A stretch of DNA of 64,000 nt from Setaria digitata (GCA_003640385.1 RCAB01000202.1:1-64000); one strand, 5' to 3'. Counted from the first letter of the stretch, positions 1 to 12,749 are shown. A program made the numbers and translations. Notes: generated by a model from the letters alone, not told the origin.

Positions 1-1916
1 TATGATAATAATGATAAATAATCAATTTTACTGCTACCAATTGATCAGTTCTATTTATCCTTCCAAATTTATCATTCATCTTTCTGTCTATTTATTTTCC
101 TACTATTTATTCCTCTTTTATTTAACTTACATTAAGCTATTTCATATAAGCTACAAAATATTTCAGGAACTTTTGTTTTTTTCTTCAATCTAAAAAAAGA
201 GATAAATTGTGCAAAAAATATTGCTGTTATGGAGCTGATGAACTGCTACATTAATCAAATCAAAACCTGAAGTTTCATCATCTCTAGCAAACTGGAAAAA
301 AGAAACGAAATAATAGTACTGAGAACTGTGTGCTAAGATTGTTGGAAGGAGTTGGGACAATTTGAGGACAGACTAACAAACTTTCTACTTTTTTTTAAGT
401 TGTTATTGTTGCTTTTAACACCCGTGATGGTGATGACGATGACAACATCGAAATCATTTCTATCTCTAATTATCATTATCATCATCATCATCGGTACATC
501 GAGAAGCATTCAAGAGAACAACAAATTCAATATTTCTTTCCTTACAAAATCAAACAGTTTCATTTGCCGCTGTGATTTCCTTCGCTTAACACTTACACAC
601 ACTACGCCCTATCTTCTCTTCCGATACATTATGCTAAGCATTTCAGACATCCTTCTACTTTCGTTTTTTTTTTTTTTCTTTTTTTTTTTTTTACAAAAAA
701 AGAGAGAAAAGAAGAAAAAAAAAAATTTGGCTATTTCAGAAATCAATTAATTTCATAGATTTTATCATCCTTTTTTTGTGATATGATAAAGAAGTAAATG
801 GAATTATACTGAACACAATGCTATAATTCAACTTCTACACTTTTAATTCCACCTTTCTTTTTTTTTCGCAAAATAATTCATCCCAAACTACTTCTCTTCC
901 ACTTCTCCTCACTTATACCTTTTGACTCATCTTTCCTCCTGTTTTCTCTCTAATTTTCAACCGTCTAAGCTAACTTATATTATAATGACTTATATGTAAA
1001 ACAACAATAATATTTCGGAAAGATGATTCAGCACTTTTCTGTTTTCCCTTCATATCATTCATCTTTTCCTTTTATTTTACTTTTTCCAAGAAAGCTCCCT
1101 CTTCGTCTTCCTTTTATTACTTTAAATTACTGTTAATTAGAAATTGGTAATATGTTATTTATTTATAGTATTTCCTTCGCACAATAATATTTCACTAGCA
1201 GTTCTGTTTTTCATTTCCTTCTTTCTTTCGAATTTACAGGACTTAAAAATCAAATAACAAAATGACCAACTCTGTTTCCTGAACTTTTTTGCTTTTAATC
1301 AAGTAAATAAAATTAATTAAACAAATAAAGGTAAATTTTAAAACATGCACAGTGGATTCATGAAAAAATGTGCATGAATTATGAATTCGATTAAAGTAAT
1401 AAGAAGGATGAAATTATTTAAAAGAATATCTAAGACGTTGAACTATGATTTTATTAGCAATAAAAGCGAATTTAATTATCATCGCATGATATCCTGTCCC
1501 AACCTTAGATTAGCACATGAAACTTAGCACATGCTATAAGCTTTAAGCAATTGAAGTAACAGTAGTTATTAGTCAGGCTAATTAGCTAATGAAATAAACA
1601 ATGGTATGAGAACTGATATGATAAAACGGAAACACTTTTACAGCTTTATTTAGGTCGATAGTATACGAGGTAGTCTACTGAATGTAATGAATAAACAAGC
1701 GGTAGTTTTGCCATGATCATTAATGAAATATTCCCATATATAAAACCTGTTTCTACGTTCAATTTATGAACGAAAAAATGAAACTTATGTTACCTTAATA
1801 ATAACTTGTCTTTACCTTTAATATTTATCAGTTTTTAATTAAATGTAAATGGTATTTGCAATAATCAATGTGATGTTAATTTTTTTTAACTCAAATTAAA
1901 AAGCTTTAAAAAAAAA
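1..1916. other. Intergenic, A+T-rich, no supported gene
   Basis: Low-complexity A+T-rich DNA with long T and A runs (about 665-725) and an ATC/ATT triplet run near 466-492. An open frame at about 427-750 starts with a hydrophobic Ile-rich stretch produced by the triplet run and ends in poly-Lys from the A run, so it is most likely not coding. An imperfect hairpin with 8-base arms lies around 1344-1376. I see nothing else. Confidence 0.6.
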
Positions 1917-3062
1917 ATGATAGAAACGATGCAGTTGCTACTCCAACGACATGCGATTTGTGTAACGATGTTTGTGTGTCCCATCCTAATAACTCAATGC
2001 GAAAACAGCAATGAGTATAAAGAGGTATCCAATAGACGACTTACCGATCAGATCGCCGAGAAAGCCAAGCAAACTGTCGTTGACATCGGTGAAGTGATGA
2101 AATCTCAACAATCTGTCTTGGAATGTGATGGCAAAAAGTTTGCTCATTCCTTTTCCTTTCTCTCTCTTTCTTTTTATTTAGATTTAAAGAAGAATTGAAT
2201 ATTTGAAAGATGACTTGATACTTTTATTATTACTTCTTACGTCACTTTTATCACTTTTCTCAACGTACTAAACAGATGTAAGTATAATTTTTCGCAGAAA
2301 TCAGAAACAGATTTTCCTTCTATTAAACAATTACAAAGAAGTAGCTTGCGGAGCGTAGCTGGCGAAATCATGTACAAAATCAGTAATTAGAGCCAGTGAA
2401 AGTTTCAACAACGAGAATGGGCTGTGAACTGACTTGGCACATTTTCCTAACATGTCACTCTTTTTCTTTAGCTTATTTGAGATCTAATAAATTTATAGGT
2501 GTCCAAATAACAATATTTTCGTTTTTTATCAGTGCTGTGAAGGTGCTCTCAAGGAATGTTGCTGGCATATTCGATATTGGCTTACGTGAGTATTTTGAGT
2601 GCTTGAATTCCGAATTTCGAAAGATTTGAACTTTTCTTCATTTCAGTGATATAAGATTTACTTTTATACAATTTTAAAAAACTGGTTTTCAGTATTGTGT
2701 TAATACTGATATTACTTAAAATGGTTTGGTCTGGCTTGGTTTGGTGTATAAGAAGATCATGTCACGACTGAAAATGATGTGATAATTTTTATCTTTGCTC
2801 ACTGCATTTGTTAATTGAACTGAATCAATGAATTATCTTACCACTTTACGAAACAGAAAAGAAAAAAAGGCAATTTAATCATTCACTTGAAAGATATTGT
2901 AACTTTTAACATCCTAAACTAAAGTTTTGTTGGTATTTAGATCAAACAACACTTCTGGCCGGAACTAAATGGCCATTTTTGACAGCTGTGCTATGTTGTG
3001 TTCATGTCCATTTCTTAATTAATATAATAAACCTTTTGATTTTGGCTCGAGAATTGCATTGA
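1917..3062 (+). CDS. Predicted secreted or membrane protein, unknown family (4 exons)
   Basis: Four exons join in frame: 1917-2137, 2276-2382, 2499-2585 and 2941-3062, giving about 178 residues. All introns are GT-AG and every junction keeps codon phase, which is the main evidence that the gene is real. The N-terminus (residues about 6-27) is a hydrophobic signal-like segment ending near TQC. It is followed by a polar, partly coiled-coil-like stretch (ADQ/E/K rich) with the motif LECDGKKC spanning the first junction. The second half contains an amphipathic or hydrophobic stretch (VQITIFSFFISAVKVLS) and a C-terminal hydrophobic segment beginning WPFLTAVLCCVHVHFL, which could be a membrane anchor. 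I do not recognise the family. The start at 1917 could be replaced by the in-frame Met four codons later (1929). The orientation matches the next secreted-protein gene. Confidence 0.55.
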
Positions 3063-4136
3063 TTTTGGTTTCGACGTGCTATTCCTTCTTCCTCATCCAG
3101 AATTTCACAATTCAGGTAAATTTCCTTTGAATTTTTTTCGAAAGGAACATTTTCGAATTGCGTTGAGGCTTTAAAAAATCAGTTGTAGGTTGAAAACAAT
3201 TTATTATATTTTTTTTGCATTTTATTCCGAAATTTCTTTTATTGGTTGTTACTATTTAAGCACACCTAAGTCTAAATGTTAACTTTGAAAAGTGCGCTTC
3301 TGGCCAGGAGCACAATATGGTAATACGACTTTCTGTAATCTGAACTTTATGTCATTTTTGTGTTCAAAATTTGAATATTTGCTGTGTTTTTTCAAAGCAA
3401 TTTTTCACTGAAGTATCAAAATTACAATAATCGTTCAATGTTTTCTTTTACATGAAAAAAGTAAATCAATAAATTAATTTGTAACTTTATAAAGTAATTT
3501 TATTTATGCTTTGTACACAAATGCGAAATATTATCCATAGGTTTAAACAATTTTGAATCACAAGAAAAATATAAAAATACTTTAATGTATGTAGCATAAC
3601 TGCCTGTAAATAACAAATTCATACGAGAAATTGAAAGGTCATTAATATGGTTTATTGTAGCTTATTAAACGGTTACTTACTAGGCACGTCGGTATCACAT
3701 ATAATTATATAATAACGAACTATGTAAATGTTATAGTGATAACTACTATTCATGATAATCAAAGTATTAGTATACTAGTTGAAAGAAAACTTGAATATAC
3801 AGTAAAGGCTAAAATGTTGTAAGCAAGGAAGGAAGATTAAATCTGTTGGAGATGAATGAAAGTTTAGCAAACTTGCATATAATTTTTTTTTTTTCTTTGC
3901 GATGACAAGTGTAAGATGTATGTTTACGTTCTTGAAGGAAGGCAACGACTCTAAATGAAGAACCGGATCGGATATACAAAGAATGCAAGGAAGTGCAGGG
4001 CGTAGGAAGAGAATGTAATCCGCCTTGCTATATCCGATATTACTTTTTATCTTCAACTGGAATTTTTAAAAATATACCAGTGTTGCATCAATAAATTCTG
4101 TTAATAATTTTCTAATGCTTTTATCACAAGCAAGTC
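3063..4136. other. Intergenic, nothing supported
   Basis: A+T-rich DNA between two secreted-protein genes on the same strand. The longest open frame, on the minus strand at 3775-4056, has no splice context and includes a poly-Lys tract from an A/T run. No repeat, RNA gene or conserved motif was recognised. Confidence 0.5.
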
Positions 4137-5781
4137 ATGTTAATTTGTTGTTTCTCTTTCTTCTTGATCATTATCACAACCACAGCACGACAAATTCATA
4201 TTATTATACGTGACAACGTGACTCAATCTTGCCCTGGCCGTTAGTTTCCATTAAATTTTTGATTACTCAGGTACCTTTCCATCATTATCGGAGAAATTGA
4301 AATCATAGTTGATTTCCTTTATTCACTAACTGACATTTCTCTTCACTTTGTACATGCTTAATTACGCTGACAAGGCTTATGGTAAGTGACGAAGTAGTCT
4401 GACATTAGCCGAAACTAAAGATTGTTATGAAAGAATAGCTGTATATTCAAGAGAGTGTTATGCAACAGGGAAACTTTTCCAGAGCATTTCGACTTGATTG
4501 ACCAAAAAACGATAAACGTACACTTCGATTTGATATCACTGGTTGATAATGCCGACCAATTATTTATTACAGGACAAAATGGAAACACTAAAACACTCAC
4601 ACTTCCCGGGTATGTTCTTTATGATGATTGATTGCTATTATTTATTCAAAAATTTGAAAAAACATGCAAATCACTGCTGAACATTCGCAGATGTTTCCGC
4701 GCAAAAATCAATTTTCAACTGAAGGAACTAGTCAACAATCCATATATCGAATCGTTTATACAGCTTGGGACAAATATACCATGTAAGGCGGAGGAGGATG
4801 AAATCAGTAGAGTCAAACAAATATGCACTAATATTACACAGGAAAATTGGTGCCCTCAAAGCGATAACCAAAAACTACGATCAATGCTTAACGGGAAAAG
4901 TACATGGTATTTTAATCATCTCCAAAGTTTATTCCGCTAAAATCCAAAGTACCGAAGTGAAATCGAAGTCTGTAAATAATTTTTTCCCTTTTTTTTGTAA
5001 CTCATACAATTTTTGGAAGCTGTTTATACTTGCAGCAAATTTTGTAATTTATGCCAGCCACTGAAAATAATTGACGGAGATGCAGAAAGTTACATTGAAA
5101 ATGAAAAATTCGACCAGTGTAACTCCACGTCAACCAATAAAACTTTCGTATTCAAAGTACCATTTTAAATGTCACCTTTCTCATGAAAAGTAACGATATA
5201 ACTTGATTTATTGTGATTTTGACAGACCATCTCAAATAAGTATAATAATTCATATATTTCACAGATTTGTATGCCATCACCAAAACAATTACGAGAAAGA
5301 AACCTTTATTATAACGGAAGATTAGAAGAATATTGGAATTATTTGAAACAGGTTTGTATTTCAACTGGAAATAAGATTGAAAACCGAACTTGAACTGACA
5401 GTAAATCAAGGACGAAGACCAATTCCGTAAGACTTCCGAATGAGAAAAATGTTGCTTTTTGTCCAATTATCTAGACCTGACTAAGGCAAAATTCTTACAG
5501 TGGATTATTATAGCACGAGCTACTTCGTAAAATTAAACATTTAAATCAATTCTGTTAAGGGTATTCTAACAGCAGTAGTTCACGTCATGGATCGCCCACA
5601 GCTAATGGAAACCAGATTACAGCAATGTAAACGTTTGTGTAGGACCTACGAAAACTACCTAACCATTTCTGAATCATACCGCACAACGCTAACAAAAACG
5701 ATAGAAAAACTTTGTGTTCCAATTGATTCATACGTTGCTTGCATTTATCACACCGTCAAATTTGATGTTATTGATAATTAA
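4137..5781 (+). CDS. Secreted cysteine-rich protein, nematode-type, unknown family (8 exons)
   Basis: Eight exons fit in phase: 4137-4239, 4271-4307, 4439-4609, 4691-4906, 5036-5156, 5265-5351, 5411-5426 and 5579-5781, giving about 317 residues. Residues 1-18 (MLICCFSFFLIIITTTAR) form a textbook signal peptide with no later strong membrane span, so secretion is likely. The mature protein has many spaced cysteines, including LCNRE, PCKAEEDE, QICTN, NWCP, KFCNLCQP, QCNSTSTN, CKRLCRTYENYL, KLCVP and VACIYHT, and several N-x-S/T sites. This layout resembles nematode small secreted Cys-rich modules such as DUF19 or CPG4-like domains, but I cannot assign one without a profile search. The donors at 4308 (gttgat) and the 16-base exon at 5411-5426 are the weakest parts of the model. 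No function is proposed. Confidence 0.55.
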
Positions 5782-6428
5782 ATGTTTTCCAAAATAATAG
5801 ATTTCCATCTGTATGGCTCCTTACAATTTAGGCACTTGAGCATTCGCTAATTTCCGTCTTGGATAGAAACCCTTTCCTAATTTCTCGTATTTAAGCCTAT
5901 AGCTTCAGGCAACATTCTCAGAACAGATATCTCACAGTGTAACACAATATTCACCTCCTACTTTTTTTAATAAGAATGGATATGTCAAACTACTGAAACC
6001 CATACAAACCACGGTAATAAATCATGCCATCTAATTTAAAAAGAAGGAGCTCTGAAATGTTTTGATTTGTGCTGCGACGACCTAAGAAATTGTTTTTTCA
6101 AAATAAATGTTATGAAAGTTATGAAATCATTCAAAAGTAACTTTATGTTACTTGAAATGTATATCAATTATACTTGAAACAAATTGGAGATATGTCAAAT
6201 GTCTCTTTAAGCATCTACAAAAATACAACTTAGCCACTAATCATGGATTTTCCTCATTCAATTTTAAATTAATGAGCAGTTATTGGAAAGTGCTCTACTT
6301 AACATCAAGTTCGAATATTCTCTGAAATTTCCCTCTTTCTATGAAAAACGTCAGAAGCTCATTTGTTTCCCACTAGTGAGAATACTATTTACTACTTTTG
6401 GTAAATATCATACACATACACATACATG

Positions 6429-6481
<53 letters not shown>

Positions 6482-6532
6482 AGAAAATGAAAGCATAAAA
6501 ACACTCATATGACGACACGAAAACAGAAGCTC
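5782..6532. other. Intergenic between convergent genes, with an AT microsatellite
   Basis: 3' flanks of the secreted-protein gene and of GPKOW, which converge here. It contains a perfect AT dinucleotide run (about 6433-6476) preceded by a short CA-rich stretch. The 64-codon open frame running into the repeat is explained by the dinucleotide run. Nothing else is supported. Confidence 0.6.
6433..6476. repeat. (AT)n microsatellite
   Basis: Uninterrupted AT dinucleotides, about 22 units, directly after an ACAC/ATAC-rich stretch. It lies just past the 3' end of the GPKOW gene. Confidence 0.95.
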
Positions 6533-9500
6533 TTATAATTCGTCAAAAGAACCAAAGTATTCACAGACGTCATCAAAACACATAGTAACAATTTCATCAG
6601 TAGTTAATAGTCTAGCAATAACTATATGATTTTTCTTGTCTCTTTTTTCCAACACAGCAATATTTCCACTAAGTGGACCATTCACAATCATCAATCTTTC
6701 ACCTTTAACTTTTGGTATGACTGTTTCTAACCAACGTTCACTGATTTCTAAAAACACATCAGTTTTGAAATTTAACAGAAAAGAGAAATAAGCGATAAAT
6801 AAATACAAAAGACATTAGACCAATTTAAAACAACTTACGAAAATATTTATTTCCAGAAGAATCCTCTACAATGCAGCTTTCACGATCGGCTGCATCCAAA
6901 ATTCGAACTTTTACATTATATAACTTCCCATTCTAAAAATACATAGACCTTCAATTCTTAATTTTTAACGGAACCACTGAACCGGTGAAAGGATCGCTAG
7001 GATAAGAGCTTGCAAGATCATTTCTGAACCTAAGATAATCGTTGTACTTAGATTTCATTAAATTCAAGAATCCGACTTCGAGTACAGCATCCCTTGATCA
7101 AAAAAAAAAAAGAATGCAGCGATATCAGAAGCGCACGTAAATTCCTACCACTAATTAAAAAAAAAACAATAACCTTAAATTTCTTATCGATGAATCGAAC
7201 TTTCAGTTCTGGTCGTGCCCACATCTTTCTCTGACTTTGTTTAACAACAGCTCCAGATTTATGCTTCTTATGATTCCTTTCCTGTGATTTCCTCCACTCA
7301 TGATTCCCCCTCTCCTCGGCTTTACAAATTGCATAGCTATCTTTGTCGTTACAATGCCCTGTTCAAAATATATGCTACAGCATATCTCGAAAACAAAACA
7401 CACCCATAAACATAATTTCACCTTGAAATTCCCACACAGTAAATAATCAAACAAAGGAACATGTCATTATGTTAACTACAGGAAATACAAATTGGAGTTC
7501 TTTCAAGTTTACTTTGCAGGATATAACTAAATGAGAAAGTGAAGCATTTGCGAAAATCAACTTTAAATTCTACAGCCAGGAAACTTGTTTTTCGAAGATG
7601 CTACAGCCTCAAAGAGAAAGATGATAACGAAATGTGAATGAAGTCTGCCGAATTTGTGCCCGAAAGTTCTGCAATTTTGTTTACACACCTTCGTAGTGAG
7701 AAAATACGACTTATTCAAAGATACTTAAAATCAATAATATCCGGTTTTGAATCATACAAACAATACAGGAATATGAAACTATCAAGCTCACGAAAAGCTG
7801 CAAGACATAAAATAGAGATTAAACAAAACTTTTCATTCAGTTCAGAATTTCTGACTACAAGAAAATTCCGAACGGAAACACTTACTTGTATTTTTGCTCT
7901 TTCGGTTATACTCTTCATCAGTGACCAACATAACAGCATATTGATTAACACGAACATTTTTACTACCTAAAGCTAACTGAACAATAACACTTGCATTATC
8001 TTCATCGAAACTCTCTATCCTACCATATAAATCCCTGAAATAATTTCCGTCAATTAAAAGAGACACGAATGAAAATAAAAATAAATAAGGGAACGAAACT
8101 GCCGTCAGCGATGAAATGATATGAGACAATAAAAAATTAAGTGCATCAGTTATTAGGCTAATACTGCATGAACTGCCCTAACACAGTATTGCTTGATCAA
8201 AGATGTACAGTTTGCTACCTCCAGCGTATTACAAAAAGGAAAAAAAATAGGATAAAAATTACACATAAATTTCTATGTCTTTCTTTGAATTTTGACTTTT
8301 TTACTATAACATGCTACATTTACCTGTATATTCCTCCCGTAATTTTCACAAGCGATGCTTTTTTTAAACTACTTGACTTTTCCATGTTCAAATCTGTACT
8401 CGGATTCGTCGGTTTTGATACAGTAGCACCTAACCCAAGTCCTTTAGGCCTTCTGGATGAAATTCGAAGAGGAACCACCCTTCAAATCAAAGCATGATTC
8501 ATCTAACTCGCAACAAAGGTGCACAACTAATAGCTTCTAAAAAAGTTCTAAAATGATTTCATTCGTTGAAGTCACACAAATAATAAATAAGCATCATTTA
8601 AATTGCTGTTTTCAAAAGTAGCAATTTATACGAATACCCTATGCAAACAGTACAAACTTTCTTGAGAAATTCAGAAGAATATAGTTTTCATTTCAGTTTA
8701 ATATCCCAAGGTCTATTTTTACTTTTTGTTTGTTTTCCCTATTCCTTCACCTTCTCGCCAACCGCAACCTCTCAGTACTGCAAGACCGAATAATTCTATC
8801 GGCACTGAATCATAATCCGCATCCATATTGCCGAGATCCTTGTCGATTTGACCATTAATTTTACTTGTACTCTGAAAAAACAGTAGAAATAAAATAGTTA
8901 TCTAAAGAAAAAAAAAAAGGGAAAACTGCATTACTTAGAATTCACATCACTGCCACATGAAACATCGCAAAACAAAGACGCTGAATGGATAAAGACAAGA
9001 TTACCGCCTGAGTCGAAGACGCAGAACCTTCGGTACTTTCGGTAAGTAGCTCCAGCCTAGCTAACTCCTCTTCATTTAGTTTACCCTCGCCCTTCATCTG
9101 CAATAGCCGTTCAACCCTCCAATCCTTTTGCATTACCATAGGTATCACTAAACTACTTTTTGATTTCTGTTCTTTTGACCTGAAATTATAACAGCTACAA
9201 AGGATTATTACTATTTTACCGCTGAAAACCTTTAAAATGAGACTTGCCGACTCGAGTAGTAGTAATTCGGCTTTAAAAAGTTACAAAATTCAAGCTTCAC
9301 TAAACGATGAAGCAGAATGGTAAGAACAGGTAGTAAATATTACAGAGTAATATTACTAGAATAGAGGTAGCAGAAAATTAAATAGTAATGAAAGTTGCAA
9401 AAATAAAAACTAACATACTCTATCATTTCCCCCTTTGTCATAACTGTAAGTCTCTGACGTTTACTTCCATTTACAATACTTCCTGCATCATCGATCCTTT

Positions 9501-9651
9501 CATCGTTTTCAGTCAGCAATATGTTGCTGCTCGATACTGATATTACATTCCTTTTAAGAATGGGTAACGTAAATTTCACATCAGATGATTTCTGACATGA
9601 GAAGTCCTCAGAGACACTAGATATACCAGACACGCAGGAATATTCAGACAT
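6533..9651 (-). CDS. GPKOW: G-patch and KOW motif protein GPKOW (spliceosome-associated), complete
   Basis: Eight exons on the minus strand, all in phase: 9651-9419, 9179-9005, 8871-8723, 8479-8324, 8034-7886, 7358-7174, 6932-6839 and 6747-6533, giving about 451 residues (human GPKOW is 476). The domain order matches the family. There is an N-terminal low-complexity region, then KDWRVERLL. The G-patch (AVLRGCGWREGEGIG) is in exon 3, followed by the family hallmark RPKGLGLGA. KOW1 spans the exon 4/5 junction (YRDLYGRIESF), then a Lys/Arg/His-rich linker and WARPELKVRFID. KOW2 lies near the end (MIVNGPLSGNIAVLE), with terminal DDVCEYFGSFDEL. GPKOW homologues (MOS2 in plants, Spp2-like G-patch) are nuclear RNA-binding proteins that act with the DHX16/Prp2 helicase during spliceosome activation. 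The start at 9651 is the first Met of exon 1. The 5' flank carries a poly-C tract. Confidence 0.93.
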
Positions 9652-11274
9652 AAATGTTAATTGTGCACTGTGTACTGAAAGTACCAATTATCAGTTTCAA
9701 TTCCATAAAAATAATAGTTCTCGGGTTCTCGAAAAAGCCCAGAAAGAAACAAAAGCATATTCTCATACATAATTTTTTCCAAACTCAATGTAAATACAAC
9801 AAATATTCTAATCATCGATGAGATGCCACCTAGACATCGAGCGCAGTCATTTACTTGGGTTATCAAACAAGAGATAAAAGTAATAGAGCAAACTAAAAGC
9901 TAAGAAAACTAGGATGTCGCAAGGTCCGCCCCAGAAACAAAGTAATTCACCCACAACACTCCGAGAACGCCATCCCAAAAACCAATCAGCGCCTAACCCC
10001 CCCCCCCCCCCGGACAACTCACCGTGATGCAGTGCAGTTGTGGTACTCAAGTATCCTAGAGGGACAGTGTGAAAATGGCTTGTACCACGATGTTTACGTT
10101 TACGAGGTATTGACGGTTCGTCATGTTAATCAAATTTAGAATGTGTTTGGTAACTTCTTTTAGAAGAGCTTTAGCAAGAAGAAAGGAAGGATGTGCAGGA
10201 CTATTTCTCTGCCTTACAAGAGTTTAGCCTACCATAGTAGCTAAAAAGCACCACCAAGTACCGTACAAGGATCGACTTAGTATTCTAGCTTACTTTTTAG
10301 ATTTCTTGCTTACGATAATGTTAACTGGGGATGGATGTTCCTTCTCTACTTTTCTTTTTTTTGTGGTGAGGATAGACCCTAAAACAAAGAAAGGGAGATG
10401 CTGCCTAAAAAATGCTTATTTCACTGGTATTTACTTTTAGAGGTAGGAACGTCATAACAGCTGTAAACTTTACTGACACCGAGCCAGAAATAACTGTCCT
10501 AGTCACCACTTCCACCTGCGACTTCTTCATAATCCTTTAAGTGAGAGAAACACTCCAAACGGGTCGTCGTGATCTTTGTCCGCAGCAGACCGCTTGGTGT
10601 TTTGCGGACTGTGTCGGGTTCATCTCTCTGTGAAATCGTTCGTTTTCTTTTTGGTAGGCTTAACAGTTGCCTTGTTTGTCCTATTTTTGGGTTTAGTTTC
10701 AGATTTTCGCTTATTTAATGGTACTCACAGAAATCCTAGTATCGTAAGTATATTTTATATTCACCACAGTTCTGAAATACTCCTTTATCCACATATATTC
10801 TATTAAGAATTAAGAAGCTGAAGAATCGAGACTCTTGATGAGGGGTTTCCTTCGGTCATATAGCTTTTCTTCTTTCTTTTCTAGAAATAGTTCTTAAAGA
10901 CGACTCAGTTGTAAACTGCCGAAGCACACTTTTAATCTACTCACAGACCAGCATGTTGCTAACTAAGCGTCTTTGACCGACAACCAATATTAGCTTTTCT
11001 AAAAATTTGTGGGTAATATTCGCATCATTTCGACATTACTTCACTTGTATCTTTTCCTTGTAATCTGAGCTCAGTTCTTTCACATAACTACTTATCGCAT
11101 TTAAAATAATAATGTTTCCAGGATATTAATGATTTACATATTCTTATGGTGTGTCGTAAATATTGTTTATTGTCACAATTATAATTTATCCTTTTTTGTT
11201 AAGATGACAGGAAAAATTTTTCAGAGGTCTATATTACTGATTCGTAGGCAACAGGTTCCAGAACAGTCTGCAGA
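9652..11274. other. Divergent intergenic region between GPKOW and eIF1A genes
   Basis: Shared 5' region of two divergently transcribed housekeeping genes. It holds a 15-base C run (9997-10011) on the GPKOW side. The short open frames here (9657-9866 and 9847-10050 minus, 10576-10806 plus) have no splice context or recognisable motif; parts may be GPKOW 5' UTR. A TTTTTCAG acceptor-like site at 11217-11224, about 50 bases before the eIF1A start, is a candidate trans-splice (spliced-leader) acceptor. Confidence 0.5.
9997..10011. repeat. Homopolymer C15 (G15 on the minus strand)
   Basis: Fifteen consecutive C bases in otherwise A+T-rich DNA, about 350 bases upstream of the GPKOW start codon on the template side. 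Confidence 0.95.
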
Positions 11275-12430
11275 ATGCCAAAAAATAAGGGAAAGGGTGG
11301 TAAAAATCGTCGGAGGGGTAAAAACGAAAATGATATAATGAAAAGAGAACTGATATACAAAGAACCTGGGCAAGGTTGGTTTTCCTTCCTTGTATTTGTG
11401 ATGTTCAGCTGAGGGAAGTAAGCGTTCATTTAAAAGACCAAGCTTGTTTCGGACGATTTTATTCAGATTATAAATTTGCTTCTGTACAGTTATAATTCAT
11501 CTGGATTTTTTTTTTTTTTCCAGAATCACATGTCTGCAATTCATAGAACAATCTCCAGGGATTTTTACCTTTATCTGAAATATTACGCTATTAAAGAATC
11601 AATAGTTGGAGTGTAGGTCAGCTTTAACTGTGGAGCTACTGAAAAGAGTGTTGAAAAGAGACAGTTATGAAGCTGTAATGTTGGAATGGTTTAGATTTAC
11701 TTGTTTTAAGCTGCTACTAAATATTTAGTATTTTTGTAGATATTAATACTATATTTTGCAGAATATGCACAAGTAATTAAAATGCTGGGTAATGGTCGGC
11801 TAAATGCAAACTGCTTCGATGGCAAACCACGCTTATGTCATATTCGAGGAAAATTACGTAAAAAAGTATGGATTAACACCGGTGATATTATACTAATTGG
11901 TCTTAGAGATTATCAGGACGATAAGGTAATTGTTTCCTTTCCTTGCTTATCATTCTTGTCTCTCTTCATTTACATTTGTGCACGGATAGTAATTACTTGT
12001 TCCTTTATCCAAATATAGTATAAATATTATAGGCCGATGTTATTTTAAAATATAATCCCGATGAAGCCAGGAATTTGAAAGCATGTGGACAGTTACCCGA
12101 AAATGCGAAACTGAATGAAGGTGGTGATGATCTCGATGAGGGTGGAGTTGAATTCGGTACGTTCATTCTTTTATGTGGTAGGGTTTATTCTGAACTTTCT
12201 TATTTTCTATTGTCATTTTAGCTGATACGGGTGCACTCTCCGATGAAGATAATGAGGGTTCTGGTAATGAAGACCTTCCATCTATTGGATCTGAATCTGA
12301 GGAAGATGAAGACGAAGAAGACGAAGAAACTGATGATAGCGATGATGACAGAATAACAGAAGAACGATTGGCTAGAAATTATGTGAAGCCAGGAGCAAGA
12401 GATCGTCCGCAAAAAAAGAATAAATGGTAA
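11275..12430 (+). CDS. eif-1.A: Translation initiation factor eIF1A, complete, with long acidic/basic tail
   Basis: Four exons in phase: 11275-11374, 11762-11925, 12033-12156 and 12222-12430, giving 198 residues. The N-terminus [16 protein letters not shown] and the core ([44 protein letters not shown]) are diagnostic of eIF1A, with the S1/OB fold at residues about 30-110. eIF1A binds the 40S A site with eIF1 and promotes scanning and start-codon selection; its acidic C-terminus normally binds eIF5B. Here the tail is longer than in human eIF1A (144 residues). After an acidic run ([17 protein letters not shown]) it continues into a basic segment ending RPQKKNKW instead of the usual DDIDDI-like end. 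The start is unambiguous from the conserved MPKNKGK. Confidence 0.97.
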
Positions 12431-12686
12431 AGGGAACTATACGTTATCAGCTGCGCTACATTTTGCTATGTTCTGAATCTGTAGACCGCTTTTTTTTTTT
12501 TTTTTTTTTATTTATACTAAATTTTTACTCGACATTTGGGATTGTGATTATACTATATTTGAAGACACTTAGTATTTCCTCCTTTGAATTCAATTCAGAT
12601 TTTATCTGTTTTACACTTATATGTTCGTAGTTTCAAAGCTTACTTATTTCACGATATTTGTGAAGGAAAAAAGAAAAAAAAAAATA

Positions 12687-12713
12687 AACACACACACACA
12701 TGCATGCATGCAT

Positions 12714-12749
<36 letters not shown>

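Noticed and set aside
352..750. 132-codon open frame with a hydrophobic Ile run
   Set aside because: It is generated by an ATC/ATT triplet run and long T/A tracts; no splice or family support.
4446..4500. Exon reading CYERIAVYSRECYATGKLF before a stop
   Set aside because: A different frame of the same bases (CIFKRVLCNRETFPEHFDL) joins in phase with both neighbours and stays open much further.
7203..7454. 83-codon minus-strand frame over GPKOW exon 6
   Set aside because: Wrong frame: the GPKOW sequence (WARPELKVRFIDKKFK) is read in another frame of the same exon.
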